DNA of 64,000 bases from Mesorhizobium sp. ORS 3359. GTDB taxonomy: Bacteria; Pseudomonadota; Alphaproteobacteria; Rhizobiales; Rhizobiaceae. Below the pieces are notes generated by a model. The model did not search any database, was not told the DNA's origin, and saw nothing but the letters and a program-made list of their open reading frames with translations. The DNA lies in NCBI GenBank assembly GCA_000824845.1, contig CCNC01000180.1, positions 26,144 to 90,143 of the forward strand, given 5' to 3'. A program made the position numbers and the translations under genes. This document shows, piece after piece, positions 44,274 through 52,684 of the stretch (positions within the stretch are counted from its first letter, which is position 1; each line of letters opens with the position of its first letter).

Positions 44274-45068
44274 CTATGGTGTCGCGACTCGCAATCTGGC
44301 TGCTTCATAGTCGAACGAAACGCGGTTCCGGCCACGCTGTTTCGCTTCAAAAAGGCATCGTCCTGCTGCGCGAAGAATATCCTGCGTATCTGCATCGGGA
44401 GGGATTTCCGCACCCTCGATGCTGACAGTCACCTTTACATCGTCCTGTTGCCCTTTGATCCAGGGTATCCCTTCGATAAGACGGCGGATGTTCTCCGCAA
44501 TAGTCATTGCCTGCTCCTTGCGCACTTCTCGCAGCAGGACCCCGAACTCTTCGCCACCAAGGCGCCCAATTGAATCGCCAGGGCGCGTTAAATAGACAAG
44601 CGCTTTTGCGATTCGAACCAAGGCCTCGTCACCTTTGGAATGTCCGTGCTTGTCATTGAACGAGGAGAAGTGATCCGGGTCGATAAGGAGAAGCGTATCA
44701 TATTCACCCTCATCGCGCTTCCTGTCCATCCTTGCAATGAATCCGCTGCGGCTAAGAAGTCCCGTCATCGGGTCGTGGGTGGTGACGAACGCCAGCCTGT
44801 CGTGGGTTTCCCTCAGGGCCGAATACGACTTCTCCAACTTGTCACAGGTGTCCTGGATCGTTTCCGACTGAGCGAAGATGTAGGCACTGACAGGCATTCC
44901 AATCAGGATTGGTATGAGAGTGCATTCCACCCAACTCAACCAATCGATTGGCATGTGCAAGGCGAGTCTCGCCGTGAACGACAGCGCAAAGGTCGCGACG
45001 ATTGCAATTATCGTCACAACTATTGATTTGCCTACAATACGCTTGGTGCGAGGCGTCATGTTGTTCAT
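44274..45068 (-). CDS. Membrane-anchored GGDEF protein, probable diguanylate cyclase
   Basis: A 264-residue protein. The ATG at 45068 (MNNMTPRTKRIVGKSIVV) is selected since it starts just before two membrane helices (about 14-34 and 43-66). A short coiled-coil (70-95) leads into the GGDEF domain: FVTTHDPMTGLLSRSGF, LLIDPDHFSSFNDKHGH, and GGEEF at 171-175. An inhibitory-site RxxD (Arg162-Asp165) lies five residues before it. It should make cyclic di-GMP from GTP and be product-inhibited. It lies between the two direct repeats. The upstream region is long, and weak ribosome binding leaves the exact start uncertain. Confidence 0.88.
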   Translation of the reverse strand: MNNMTPRTKRIVGKSIVVTIIAIVATFALSFTARLALHMPIDWLSWVECTLIPILIGMPVSAYIFAQSETIQDTCDKLEKSYSALRETHDRLAFVTTHDPMTGLLSRSGFIARMDRKRDEGEYDTLLLIDPDHFSSFNDKHGHSKGDEALVRIAKALVYLTRPGDSIGRLGGEEFGVLLREVRKEQAMTIAENIRRLIEGIPWIKGQQDDVKVTVSIEGAEIPPDADTQDILRAAGRCLFEAKQRGRNRVSFDYEAARLRVATP

Positions 45069-45414
45069 TTGGATTGGCCCTGTTTCTTTAGATAGAGGCT
45101 CTGAAAGGGCGGTTACCAAGTCAATTAAGATTGTTCTGAAATTGGAAGGGCGAGGAAAGCGTCCCTCCGAGGTGATAGCTGTGTAACAAACTGCGAAACA
45201 CACGACGGAACAACGCAAATGATTTCAAGGTGGTAGAGGTAAAATCGAAAGACGCTCTCTCCGCCAGTCCCAAATGCTGAGAGTTTCAATCTCCGATACG
45301 CTACCTCAGGGATCGGGGGTGGCGAGCCCTCTGGCTCGATCACGCGCGCCATCTAAGATAGAGCAAGGGACTGACAGGTCATATTCAGGAACCTAACCTA
45401 TCCACAGAAATATT
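45069..45414. other. Upstream region of the GGDEF gene
   Basis: About 350 bp up to the second direct repeat. The minus-strand open frame runs upstream to 45218, but that part reads like non-coding sequence. No promoter motif is clear to me. Confidence 0.35.
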
Positions 45415-45514
45415 TTGTTGGTATTTCTGTTGGTAGCAGCTTCGGTTGACCTTCCCTAAGCATCTGAAAGCAAAATAGGATTTTATTTACTTGGATTCCG
45501 CCTCTGGGCACCAT
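45415..45514 (+). repeat. Diverged 100-bp direct repeat, copy 2
   Basis: Second copy of the sequence at 43643-43750, starting CAGAAATATTTTGTTGGTAT and ending TTGGATTCCGCC...ACCAT. The first 30 bases are identical and later positions differ at scattered sites and small gaps. It is followed by 270 bp of AT-rich sequence without genes before the flavodoxin-like gene. Confidence 0.75.
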
Positions 45515-45783
45515 TTACTTCAGGTTGCGCCTCCCTACATCTAAGTCTTTGTTTTTCAATTCGATTTTCTTTAATTACTATATTCAACAGCTTAACCCGC
45601 AACATTCGGCTCCGTTAACCGGAACCGAACCGGCGCTTGAGGCGCGTGAGGTCGCGAAGGCATTCTGGCCACGCCCACCTTGCCAATGAAAACACCTGAC
45701 TCTTTCCGGCTGGCTGTCGCGCAGAAAGAGGCAACCAGTGTCTGCCCTCCGCGTTGGTCATCATATTCAGCCGGGAAGATTCG

Positions 45784-46407
45784 ATGCCGCTCACCGCTTT
45801 TGCCTTGAATTGCACGCTCAAGATGCCTCAGGACGATGACGAGTCCTCGACCGACCGAATGCTTGCTGAGTTGACCAACGCTTTGGCGGCACATGACGTC
45901 GGATGCGAAACGGCACGTGCGCTCGCCCACAACATCAAGCCCGGCGTGCTCTCCGACATGGGCGAAGGCGACGACTGGCCGAAGCTGCGGGAAAAGATCC
46001 TGGCCGCCGACATCTTCATCCTTGGCCTGCCGATCTGGATGGGGCAGCCGTCGTCCGTTGCCAAGCGCGTGATGGAGCGGATGGACGCTTTCCTGTCCGA
46101 GACCGACGAGAGCGGACGCATGCCGGCTGCCGGCAAGGTCGCGCTGGTGGCGATCGTCGGCAATGAGGATGGCGCCCATCACTGCCATGCCGAGTGCTAT
46201 CAGGCGCTCAACGATGTCGGCTTCACCGTTCCCGCCAATGGCGGCGTTTACTGGGTCGGAGAAGCAATGGGCGACGTCAACTTCGTCGATCTTCCCGGAA
46301 CACCGGAGAAAGTGGTCGGCATGATCAAGATGGCGGCCTCCAATGCCGCCCATCTGGCCGGGCTCTTCAAGACCAAAAACTATGTCGGCGTGCCTGCCGG
46401 CAAGTGA
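45784..46407 (+). CDS. Flavodoxin-family / NAD(P)H-dependent reductase
   Basis: A 207-residue flavodoxin-fold protein. The ATG at 45784 (MPLTAFALNCTLK) follows GGGAAG and fits the first beta strand; an in-frame ATG at 45754 lacks support. The FMN-binding loops appear as NCTLKMPQDDDESSTDRML, then ADIFILGLPIWMGQPSSVAKRVMERMDAF and VGNEDGAHHCHAECYQAL. Such proteins reduce quinones or other electron acceptors or shuttle electrons; the substrate is unknown. It stands alone, with the aldehyde oxidoreductase operon convergent downstream. Confidence 0.85.
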   Translation: MPLTAFALNCTLKMPQDDDESSTDRMLAELTNALAAHDVGCETARALAHNIKPGVLSDMGEGDDWPKLREKILAADIFILGLPIWMGQPSSVAKRVMERMDAFLSETDESGRMPAAGKVALVAIVGNEDGAHHCHAECYQALNDVGFTVPANGGVYWVGEAMGDVNFVDLPGTPEKVVGMIKMAASNAAHLAGLFKTKNYVGVPAGK

Positions 46408-46636
46408 TATCGCACTCTTATCCCCGGCCAGGACATCGGCATTTCCGCCGATGCCGGCACCGGCAAAGGAAGAATGGCGCTTGGACCGAAGGTGCGGGAC
46501 AACGCCTATAGCACCAGTTGCCGGCGCCTATGTTGCCTCTCCAGGCGCTAATGCCTCCGACCAAGTCCGCGTGCCGAGGATCATCTTCGGAGCGGGACGC
46601 ACGGCTGAGCGCGTCGCCGGCCTGAGGGAGTAGCTG

Positions 46637-48922
46637 TCAAACGAGCAGCTGCTCGATCCTGATCGGCAGGTCGCGGATACGCCTGCCGGTGGCGTGGTAG
46701 ACCGCGCTGGCGACGGCAGCGGCAGTGCCGACATTGCCGAGTTCGCCGAGTCCCTTCACGCCGGCGGGATTGACCGCATGGTCGACCTCCGGCACCAGGA
46801 TCACCTGCAGGTCCTTGATGTCGGCATTGACGGGCACAAGGTAGTCCTGCAGGTCGCGATTCACATAGCGCGCGTAGCGCCGATCGACCTCGGTCGCCTC
46901 ATGCAACGCCTGACCGATGCCCCAGATCATGCCGCCCATCAGTTGGCTGCGCGCCGTGCGCGTGTTCATGATGCGGCCGGCGGCGAACGCGCCGACAATG
47001 CGCGGCACCCTGATTTCTCTGGTATAGCGGTTGATGCGGACTTCGACGAACTCGGCGCCGAAGGCGTATTTCACCGAATCCTCGTCCTGCTCGCCGCCAT
47101 GGAACTCCGGCGTTCCGGCATAGAGCTTCTTCAGCGCCTCCGGCGTCGCGCCCTTGGGGGCGAACTCGGCATATTCCTCGATCGCGCCGACCTGCATGGC
47201 TTTCAGGACATCCCCGACCTTTGCCGACGCGCCGCTCTTCGCCAAGATCTTGCCGCCGGCAAGCTCGAATTCCTCATTATGGGACCCGGCCAGCGGACCG
47301 CCTTCCGCGGTCGCTGCGGCGTAGAGCTTGGTGCGGATAGCGTCGCAGGCCATGAGCACCGCCGAGCACACGCTTGCCGTGGAGATCGACCCGCCCGAGA
47401 CCGGAGCCGGAGGCAGGCTGCTGTCGCCTATTTCGACGCTGATCTTCTCGATGCTCACGCCGAGACGCTCCGACGCCATCTGGCCGGCCACCGTGCGAAC
47501 GCCTGTGCCGATCTCGTGCGAACCGCATTGCAGCCGCACATCGCCGTCGACCGTCAGGCGCACGCGCGCCGCGCATGGCGCGACGGCAGTGGGGTAAATC
47601 GCCGTGGCGCAGCCTATGCCGACCAGCCAGTCGCCGTCGCGCATCGCACCGACCTTCGGATCGCGGTCGGCCCAGCCAAAAGCTTCCGCAGCTTGGTCGT
47701 AGCACTGGATCAGCGAGCGGCTGGAGAACGGCTTCTTGCCGATCGGCTCCGCCTTGGGCTCGTTGATCCGGCGGAATTCGACAGGATCCATGCCAAGCGC
47801 CACCGCCATCTCGTCCATGGCGTTTTCAAGCGCATAGACATAAGGCGTCTCGGGCGGTGAGCGCATGTAGCCCGGCGTGTTGCGGTCCGCCTGCACCAGC
47901 GAGACATGGGTCAGCACCGAGCCATAATCATACATGCGGCCGGTGGCCGACGTGCCGCCGACGACATAGGCGTCCGGGCGCGACGTCACCTCCCAGCCTT
48001 CATGCGCGAAGGCGGTGATGCGGCCGTCCTTGCCGGCGCCGATCCGGATGCGGTGCCGGGTTTCGGCCCGGTAGGTCTGCGTGCCGAAAGCCTGCATGCG
48101 GCTGGTCACGCAGCGCACCGGACGTCCGAGGCGCTTGGCGGCCACCGCCACGATTGCCGTGCGTGGTGTCATCGGCCCCTTCGAACCAAAGGCCCCGCCG
48201 ATGAACGGGCTGACGATGCGTACCTTCGCAGGGTCGATCCTCAACTGCCTGGCAAGCTCCACCTTCCAGCCGGTCACATTCTGCGAGGGCTCGTGAACGA
48301 TCAACTGATCGCCCTCCCAGTACGCGGTCGTTGAAAACAGCTCGATCGGGTTGTGGTGCTGCGTGGGCGTCGAATAGCGCTGGTCGATCTTGACCGCGGC
48401 ATCGGCATAGGCCGCATCGAAGTCGCCCGCCTTCACATCTTCCTTGAACAGAGGGCTCTTTCCGGCGGCAGGGATGGTCGCCGTACCCGGGCTGTCGAAA
48501 GTCGCAGTCGGCTTCTCTTCCTCGTACTCGGCGCGGATCAGCCGCGCCGCTTCTTCGGCCGCCTCGAATGTCTCGGCAACCGCGAGCGCGACGATCTGAC
48601 CGTCATGGAAGATCGTCCTGTCGTGCAGCGGTCCAATAGAAGTCGCGCCGGAATTGCCGAATTTCGGTTTGTCGACCTTGTCCATGTCGCCATAGGTGAC
48701 GATGTCGAGCAGGCCGGGCACCGCGCGGGCTTCGTCGAGACGAAGCTTCGCCACCTTGCCCTTGGCAATGCTGCTGGTGGCCAGCGCGCCATAGGCAATG
48801 TTGGCGGTGGGCAGATCGGCGGGATAGTGGGCTTGTCCGGTGACTTTCAACCGTGCATCGACGCGCGGCAGCGGTTCGCCCATGTTCTCCTTAGGTCTGG
48901 GAGCGGCAGCGTCCATGGTCAC
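46637..48922 (-). CDS. Molybdenum-binding subunit of aldehyde oxidoreductase (PaoC-like)
   Basis: A 761-residue xanthine dehydrogenase-family large subunit, last gene of a three-gene operon. Family segments include RVDARLKVTGQAHYPADLP, the molybdopterin-contact region VRIVSPFIGGAFGSKGPMTPRTAIVAVAAKRLGRPVR, LQCGSHEIGTGVRTVAGQMASE and the C-terminal GGMIWGIGQALHEATEVDRRYARYVNRDLQDYLVPVNADI with VKGLGELGNVGTAAAVASAVYHATGRRIRDLPI, where GLGELG holds the catalytic Glu. With its partners it oxidises aldehydes to acids in the periplasm. Start overlaps the FAD gene by 4 bases. Confidence 0.92.
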   Translation of the reverse strand: MTMDAAAPRPKENMGEPLPRVDARLKVTGQAHYPADLPTANIAYGALATSSIAKGKVAKLRLDEARAVPGLLDIVTYGDMDKVDKPKFGNSGATSIGPLHDRTIFHDGQIVALAVAETFEAAEEAARLIRAEYEEEKPTATFDSPGTATIPAAGKSPLFKEDVKAGDFDAAYADAAVKIDQRYSTPTQHHNPIELFSTTAYWEGDQLIVHEPSQNVTGWKVELARQLRIDPAKVRIVSPFIGGAFGSKGPMTPRTAIVAVAAKRLGRPVRCVTSRMQAFGTQTYRAETRHRIRIGAGKDGRITAFAHEGWEVTSRPDAYVVGGTSATGRMYDYGSVLTHVSLVQADRNTPGYMRSPPETPYVYALENAMDEMAVALGMDPVEFRRINEPKAEPIGKKPFSSRSLIQCYDQAAEAFGWADRDPKVGAMRDGDWLVGIGCATAIYPTAVAPCAARVRLTVDGDVRLQCGSHEIGTGVRTVAGQMASERLGVSIEKISVEIGDSSLPPAPVSGGSISTASVCSAVLMACDAIRTKLYAAATAEGGPLAGSHNEEFELAGGKILAKSGASAKVGDVLKAMQVGAIEEYAEFAPKGATPEALKKLYAGTPEFHGGEQDEDSVKYAFGAEFVEVRINRYTREIRVPRIVGAFAAGRIMNTRTARSQLMGGMIWGIGQALHEATEVDRRYARYVNRDLQDYLVPVNADIKDLQVILVPEVDHAVNPAGVKGLGELGNVGTAAAVASAVYHATGRRIRDLPIRIEQLLV

Positions 48923-49941
48923 ACCTTCATGTCTCGGGTTTCAAGCAGTGCCCGCACCAGCGTTCGTTTTCCAAGCTCGATCTTGAATGCGTTGTGCTGG
49001 CGCGGTCGGGCTTGGGCGAAGGCGGCGTCGGCCGCCGCTTCCGCCGATGCCTCGTCGAGCTTCTTGCCTTGCAGGCTTTGTTCGGCCGCGCTGGCACGCC
49101 AGGGCACGGTCGCCACACCGCCGAGCGCAATGCGTGCCTCGCGCACGGTCTCGCCGTCCAGGTCGAGCGCGACGGCCGCCGAAGCCAGCGCAAAGGCATA
49201 GGATTCGCGGTCGCGGATTTTCAGGTAAAGCGAGCGCCGTGCCCACGGGATGGCGGGCACTTCGATCGCAGTGATGATCTCGTCAGCGACGAGATCGGTT
49301 TCGATATGTGGCGTGTCGCCTGGCTGCCGATGCAGCTTGGCGAACGGCATCTTTCGTGCGCCGCGCGAGCCTTCGGCATGGACGACAGCATCGAGCGCGA
49401 TCAACGCCTGGGCGAAATCGCCATGGTAAGTGGCGATGCATGCATCGCTGGCCCCCAGAACCGCATGCTGCCGGTTGACGCCTTCCATCGCCGCGCAGCC
49501 GGAGCCAGGCACACGCTTGTTGCATTGCCAAGACGTCTCGCGAAAATATTCGCAGCGCGTGCGTTGCAGGATGTTTCCGGCCAGGCTTGCCATGTTCCGG
49601 ATCTGGCCGCTCGCGGCCAGCCGCAGGCTGTCGGCAATGACGGGATAGCGCTCCGTGACGTCTCGGTGATCCGCAGCCTCGCCCATGCGCACCAGGGCGC
49701 CGAAGCGGATGCCGTCATCGGTTACCCGGATTTGCCTCAGTCCAGACTCCTTGAGCCGGTTGAGATCAAGCAGGCGGTTGGGTTCCGCCACGCCGAGCTT
49801 CATGTAGTCGGCAAGGTTGGTACCCCCCGCGATGAACTGCGCATTTGCTCGCGTGGGTTGATCGTCGTTGGTCGTGAACCGGGACGCGGTCGCGACCGCC
49901 GCGGAGATGTCAGCAGGCTGTTCATAGACGAACGGACGCAT
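48919..49941 (-). CDS. FAD-binding subunit of aldehyde oxidoreductase (PaoB-like)
   Basis: A 340-residue CO-dehydrogenase flavoprotein-type subunit. FAD contacts are visible in RANAQFIAGGTNLADYMKLGV and SLRLAASGQIRNMASLAGNILQRTRCEYFR. The insert RTRCEYFRETSWQCNKRVPGSGCAAMEGVNRQHAVLG contains cysteines that in PaoB hold an extra 4Fe-4S cluster, separating this group from plain xanthine dehydrogenases. It passes electrons between molybdenum and FeS subunits and FAD. It starts 1 base after the FeS gene stop and overlaps the next gene by 4 bases. Confidence 0.92.
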   Translation of the reverse strand: MRPFVYEQPADISAAVATASRFTTNDDQPTRANAQFIAGGTNLADYMKLGVAEPNRLLDLNRLKESGLRQIRVTDDGIRFGALVRMGEAADHRDVTERYPVIADSLRLAASGQIRNMASLAGNILQRTRCEYFRETSWQCNKRVPGSGCAAMEGVNRQHAVLGASDACIATYHGDFAQALIALDAVVHAEGSRGARKMPFAKLHRQPGDTPHIETDLVADEIITAIEVPAIPWARRSLYLKIRDRESYAFALASAAVALDLDGETVREARIALGGVATVPWRASAAEQSLQGKKLDEASAEAAADAAFAQARPRQHNAFKIELGKRTLVRALLETRDMKV

Positions 49942-49942
49942 G

Positions 49943-50560
49943 TCAGGCTCCCTTCGTCTCGTCGCGCGCCTGCAGGATGGCGGCGACGATGTTGGGATAG
50001 GCGGCGCAGCGGCAGATATTGCCGCTCATATATTCGCGGATGTCATTCTCGGATTCGGCGTGACCTTCATTGACGCAACCAATCGCCGACAGGATCTGGC
50101 CCGGCGTGCAATAGCCGCACTGGAAGGCATCGTGATCGATAAAGGCCTGCTGCATCGGATGCAGCTTGCCGTCGCTGGAGGCGAGCCCTTCGACCGTCGT
50201 GATGTCCTTGCCTTCGTTCATCACGGCGAAGCTCAGGCAAGACAGCACGCGCTTGCCGTCGACCAGCACCGTGCAGGCGCCGCACTGGCCGTGGTCGCAG
50301 CCCTTTTTGGTGCCGGTAAGGCCGGCGTGGTCGCGGAGGGCGTCGAGCAGGCTGGTTCGGGTGTCGAGCGAAAGTTCATAGGGCTGCTCGTTGATCCTGA
50401 GCGACGTTACGACCGGCTGCCTCAATTTTGTTTGGGGGATGACTGGCGCCTCAGCCTGCGCGGTCGATGCTAGCAACGGTGCTGCCGCCGCCGAAACAGT
50501 ACCTGCCATGAACCTTCTTCGACTGAACCCGTTGTTTGATGCGACTGAAGGCTGGGACAT
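49943..50560 (-). CDS. 2Fe-2S subunit of aldehyde oxidoreductase (PaoA-like)
   Basis: A 205-residue ferredoxin-like subunit with two cluster-binding regions: CDHGQCGACTVLVDGKRVLSC for the plant-type cluster, and FQCGYCTPGQI plus SGNICRCAAYPN for the second. The N-terminus carries a twin-arginine signal (SRRRFMAGTVSAAAAPLLAST), so the assembled complex would be exported folded to the periplasm, as for PaoABC. GGAGCGAGCC precedes the ATG. It is the first gene of the operon. Confidence 0.93.
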   Translation of the reverse strand: MSQPSVASNNGFSRRRFMAGTVSAAAAPLLASTAQAEAPVIPQTKLRQPVVTSLRINEQPYELSLDTRTSLLDALRDHAGLTGTKKGCDHGQCGACTVLVDGKRVLSCLSFAVMNEGKDITTVEGLASSDGKLHPMQQAFIDHDAFQCGYCTPGQILSAIGCVNEGHAESENDIREYMSGNICRCAAYPNIVAAILQARDETKGA

Positions 50561-50752
50561 GGCTCGCTCCTGGCTGGCTGGTCTTGTGCGCTAACCTTTC
50601 GATGGTTCCATTGTTCCGGCGCTGAACGCAGAACCGCGACACTTCACCAAACTGTGAGGCTCCTGCTCAACGGAGTGCCGCGAGGCTTCGCCGGGAACAT
50701 GCGGCGTGGCGAGGCGTTCTGTGCCAGTCCATCTCTCCGTCAGTGGGGCATC

Positions 50753-51196
50753 ATGAAATCGAAGCTGGTCACTGAAACGTCTGGACAACGAATATTCGTG
50801 GTCGTGCTCGATCCGGGCGAGGAAGCCTTCGCGTCCCTCACGGCTTTCGCGGGGCAGAAGGGAATTACCGGCGCCTCGCTGACGGCAATCGGCGCTTTCG
50901 AAAGAGCAACAGTCGGCTGGTTCGATTTCGGCTCGAAATCCTACCGCAAGCTACCGGTCGACGAGCAGTGTGAGGTGCTGAGCGCCATCGGCGACATCGC
51001 CGTCGACGACAGCGGCAAGCCAAGCCTGCATCTGCATGCGGTGCTGGGCCTGAGCGACGGATCCACACGCGGCGGGCACCTGCTGGAAGGCGTGGTGAAG
51101 CCGACACTCGAAGTCACGGTGACGGAATCGCCCGCCCATTTGCGGCGTACGAAACGACCGGGCCTCGGCATCGCCCTGATCGATCTCGACGGGTAA
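50753..51196 (+). CDS. PPC/DUF296-domain protein
   Basis: A 147-residue single-domain protein. The ATG at 50753 (MKSKLVTETSGQRIFVVVL) fits the domain start; the upstream in-frame ATG at 50654 adds an unlikely leader. Typical PPC features are LTAFAGQKGITGASLTAIGAFERATVGWFD and the metal-site motif SLHLHAVLGLSDGSTRGGHLLEGVVKPTLEV. The fold is shared with plant AT-hook proteins and forms trimers; bacterial members have no settled function. It is divergent from the aldehyde oxidoreductase operon. Confidence 0.85.
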   Translation: MKSKLVTETSGQRIFVVVLDPGEEAFASLTAFAGQKGITGASLTAIGAFERATVGWFDFGSKSYRKLPVDEQCEVLSAIGDIAVDDSGKPSLHLHAVLGLSDGSTRGGHLLEGVVKPTLEVTVTESPAHLRRTKRPGLGIALIDLDG

Positions 51197-51243
51197 AATC
51201 TCGCGCTACCGAAACCGCAGCTTCGATCGAGCGTTCAAGCTTG

Positions 51244-51675
51244 ATGGAACATGTGGACGTCTTTACGCGAAACGCAGCCGTCGAGCGGTACGGCGGATGC
51301 CTGTGCGGCAACATCCGCTACTGCCTGACGGGGGAGCCGCGCCTGCATTACTGCCATTGCGATATGTGCCGGCGCGCGACCGGAAGCGCCTTCGCCGTGC
51401 TTGGCTGGGCGCCTGTCGCCGACCTCTCGTGGCTGACCACGGAACCAGCCTATCGCCGCTCCTCGCCGATCGCCCGCAGAAGCTTCTGCCGGTCCTGCGG
51501 TACGCCTCTTACCCTTGCCTACGACGCGAACCCTCGCGAAGTCGCGATGCATATCGGGACCTTTGACGATCCGTCCGGGCTTGAGCCGCGTCACAATTAC
51601 GGTTCCTCGCAACGGCTCGGCTGGGTCTGCTGCGGCATCGACCTGCCGCACCATGACACGGAAGAACGATGGTAG
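51244..51675 (+). CDS. GFA/CENP-V-family zinc protein
   Basis: A 143-residue protein of the glutathione-dependent formaldehyde-activating (GFA) family. Zinc-binding cysteines appear in order: GGCLCGNIRYC, HYCHCDMCRRATGS and FCRSCGTPL. The first enzyme of the family adds glutathione to formaldehyde, but most members including short ones like this have unknown substrates. The stop overlaps the ligase start by 7 bases, suggesting joint translation. Confidence 0.88.
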   Translation: MEHVDVFTRNAAVERYGGCLCGNIRYCLTGEPRLHYCHCDMCRRATGSAFAVLGWAPVADLSWLTTEPAYRRSSPIARRSFCRSCGTPLTLAYDANPREVAMHIGTFDDPSGLEPRHNYGSSQRLGWVCCGIDLPHHDTEERW

Positions 51676-52679
51676 CGGCGCGCCGGAGCAACTTGCCGCT
51701 GCCATCGGAAACGCCGCCGATGGAAGCGCGAACGGCGGAAGCGTTGCCGGAGGGAAATGGCTCCTGGCAATACGAGCCGAAATGGGATGGCTTCCGCTGC
51801 CTTGCCTTCAAGGACGGCAACGCCGTCGATCTTAGGGCGAAATCCGGAAAGCAGCTTGGCCGCTACTTTCCCGAATTGATGGCGACGATGCAAAGCCTCG
51901 ATGCGGAAGATTTCGTCGTCGACGGCGAGATCGTCATCGAGATCGACGGTCGCGCTTCCTTCGACGCGCTGCAGATGCGGCTGCACCCCGCGGAGAGCCG
52001 TATCCGCAAGCTGAGCATCGAGACGCCGGCGCGGCTGATCCTGTTCGACATGCTGGTCGCCCCGGGAGGCAAGACTATGCTCGAACGACCCCTGCGGGCC
52101 CGGCGCGAGGCTTTGGAGGCCTTTTTGTCCAAGGCGGCCAATCCCGGCCTCCAGCTGTCGCAATCGACCACCAATGTCGCCACCGCCAGGCAATGGCTGC
52201 AAGGCGCCGGCGGTTCGACCGATGGTGTCGTCGCCAAGATGCTCGACGAGCCATATCGGCCGGGCGAGCGCGCGATGGTCAAGGTCAAGCGGCTGCGCAC
52301 CGCCGACTGCGTGATCGGCGGCTTCCGCTATCTGAACGGCAAACGGCAGGTCGGATCGCTTCTGCTCGGCCTCTACAACGACAATGGGCAGCTCGATCAT
52401 GTCGGCTTCACATCGACCATCGCCAATGAAGACCGCGCGGCGCTCACGGCGAAGCTCGAGGCGTTGCGCGGAGGGCCGGGCTTCACCGGCAAGGCGCCGG
52501 GCGGTCCGAGCCGCTGGAGCACCGAGCGCAGCGGTGAATGGGAGCCGGTGAAGCCGGAACTGGTTGTCGAGGTTCGTTTCGACCATGTCACCGGTGAGCG
52601 CTTCCGGCATGGCACGAGGTTGCTGCGCTGGCGGCCGGACAAGGCGCCGCGCCAGTGCACGTTCGAGCAGATCGCGTAG
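51669..52679 (+). CDS. ATP-dependent DNA ligase (LigC/LigD-type)
   Basis: A 336-residue ligase with nucleotidyltransferase motif I YEPKWDGFR (Lys38 forms the AMP adduct), motif III-like RLILFDMLV, motif IV STDGVVAKMLD and motif V ERAMVKVKRLR, followed by an OB-fold (VIGGFRYLNGKRQVGSLLLGLYN). Its size fits the stand-alone LigC group, which supports end joining or repair with Ku and LigD in rhizobia. No Ku or polymerase domain is in the window. It overlaps the GFA gene by 7 bases and converges on the FAD oxidoreductase. Confidence 0.92.
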   Translation: MVAARRSNLPLPSETPPMEARTAEALPEGNGSWQYEPKWDGFRCLAFKDGNAVDLRAKSGKQLGRYFPELMATMQSLDAEDFVVDGEIVIEIDGRASFDALQMRLHPAESRIRKLSIETPARLILFDMLVAPGGKTMLERPLRARREALEAFLSKAANPGLQLSQSTTNVATARQWLQGAGGSTDGVVAKMLDEPYRPGERAMVKVKRLRTADCVIGGFRYLNGKRQVGSLLLGLYNDNGQLDHVGFTSTIANEDRAALTAKLEALRGGPGFTGKAPGGPSRWSTERSGEWEPVKPELVVEVRFDHVTGERFRHGTRLLRWRPDKAPRQCTFEQIA

Positions 52680-52684
52680 CCCAA

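Noticed and set aside
46694..47860. Plus-strand frame of 388 codons
   Set aside because: Antisense shadow of the molybdenum-binding subunit.
48994..50073. Plus-strand frame of 359 codons
   Set aside because: Antisense shadow of the FAD and FeS subunits of the aldehyde oxidoreductase.
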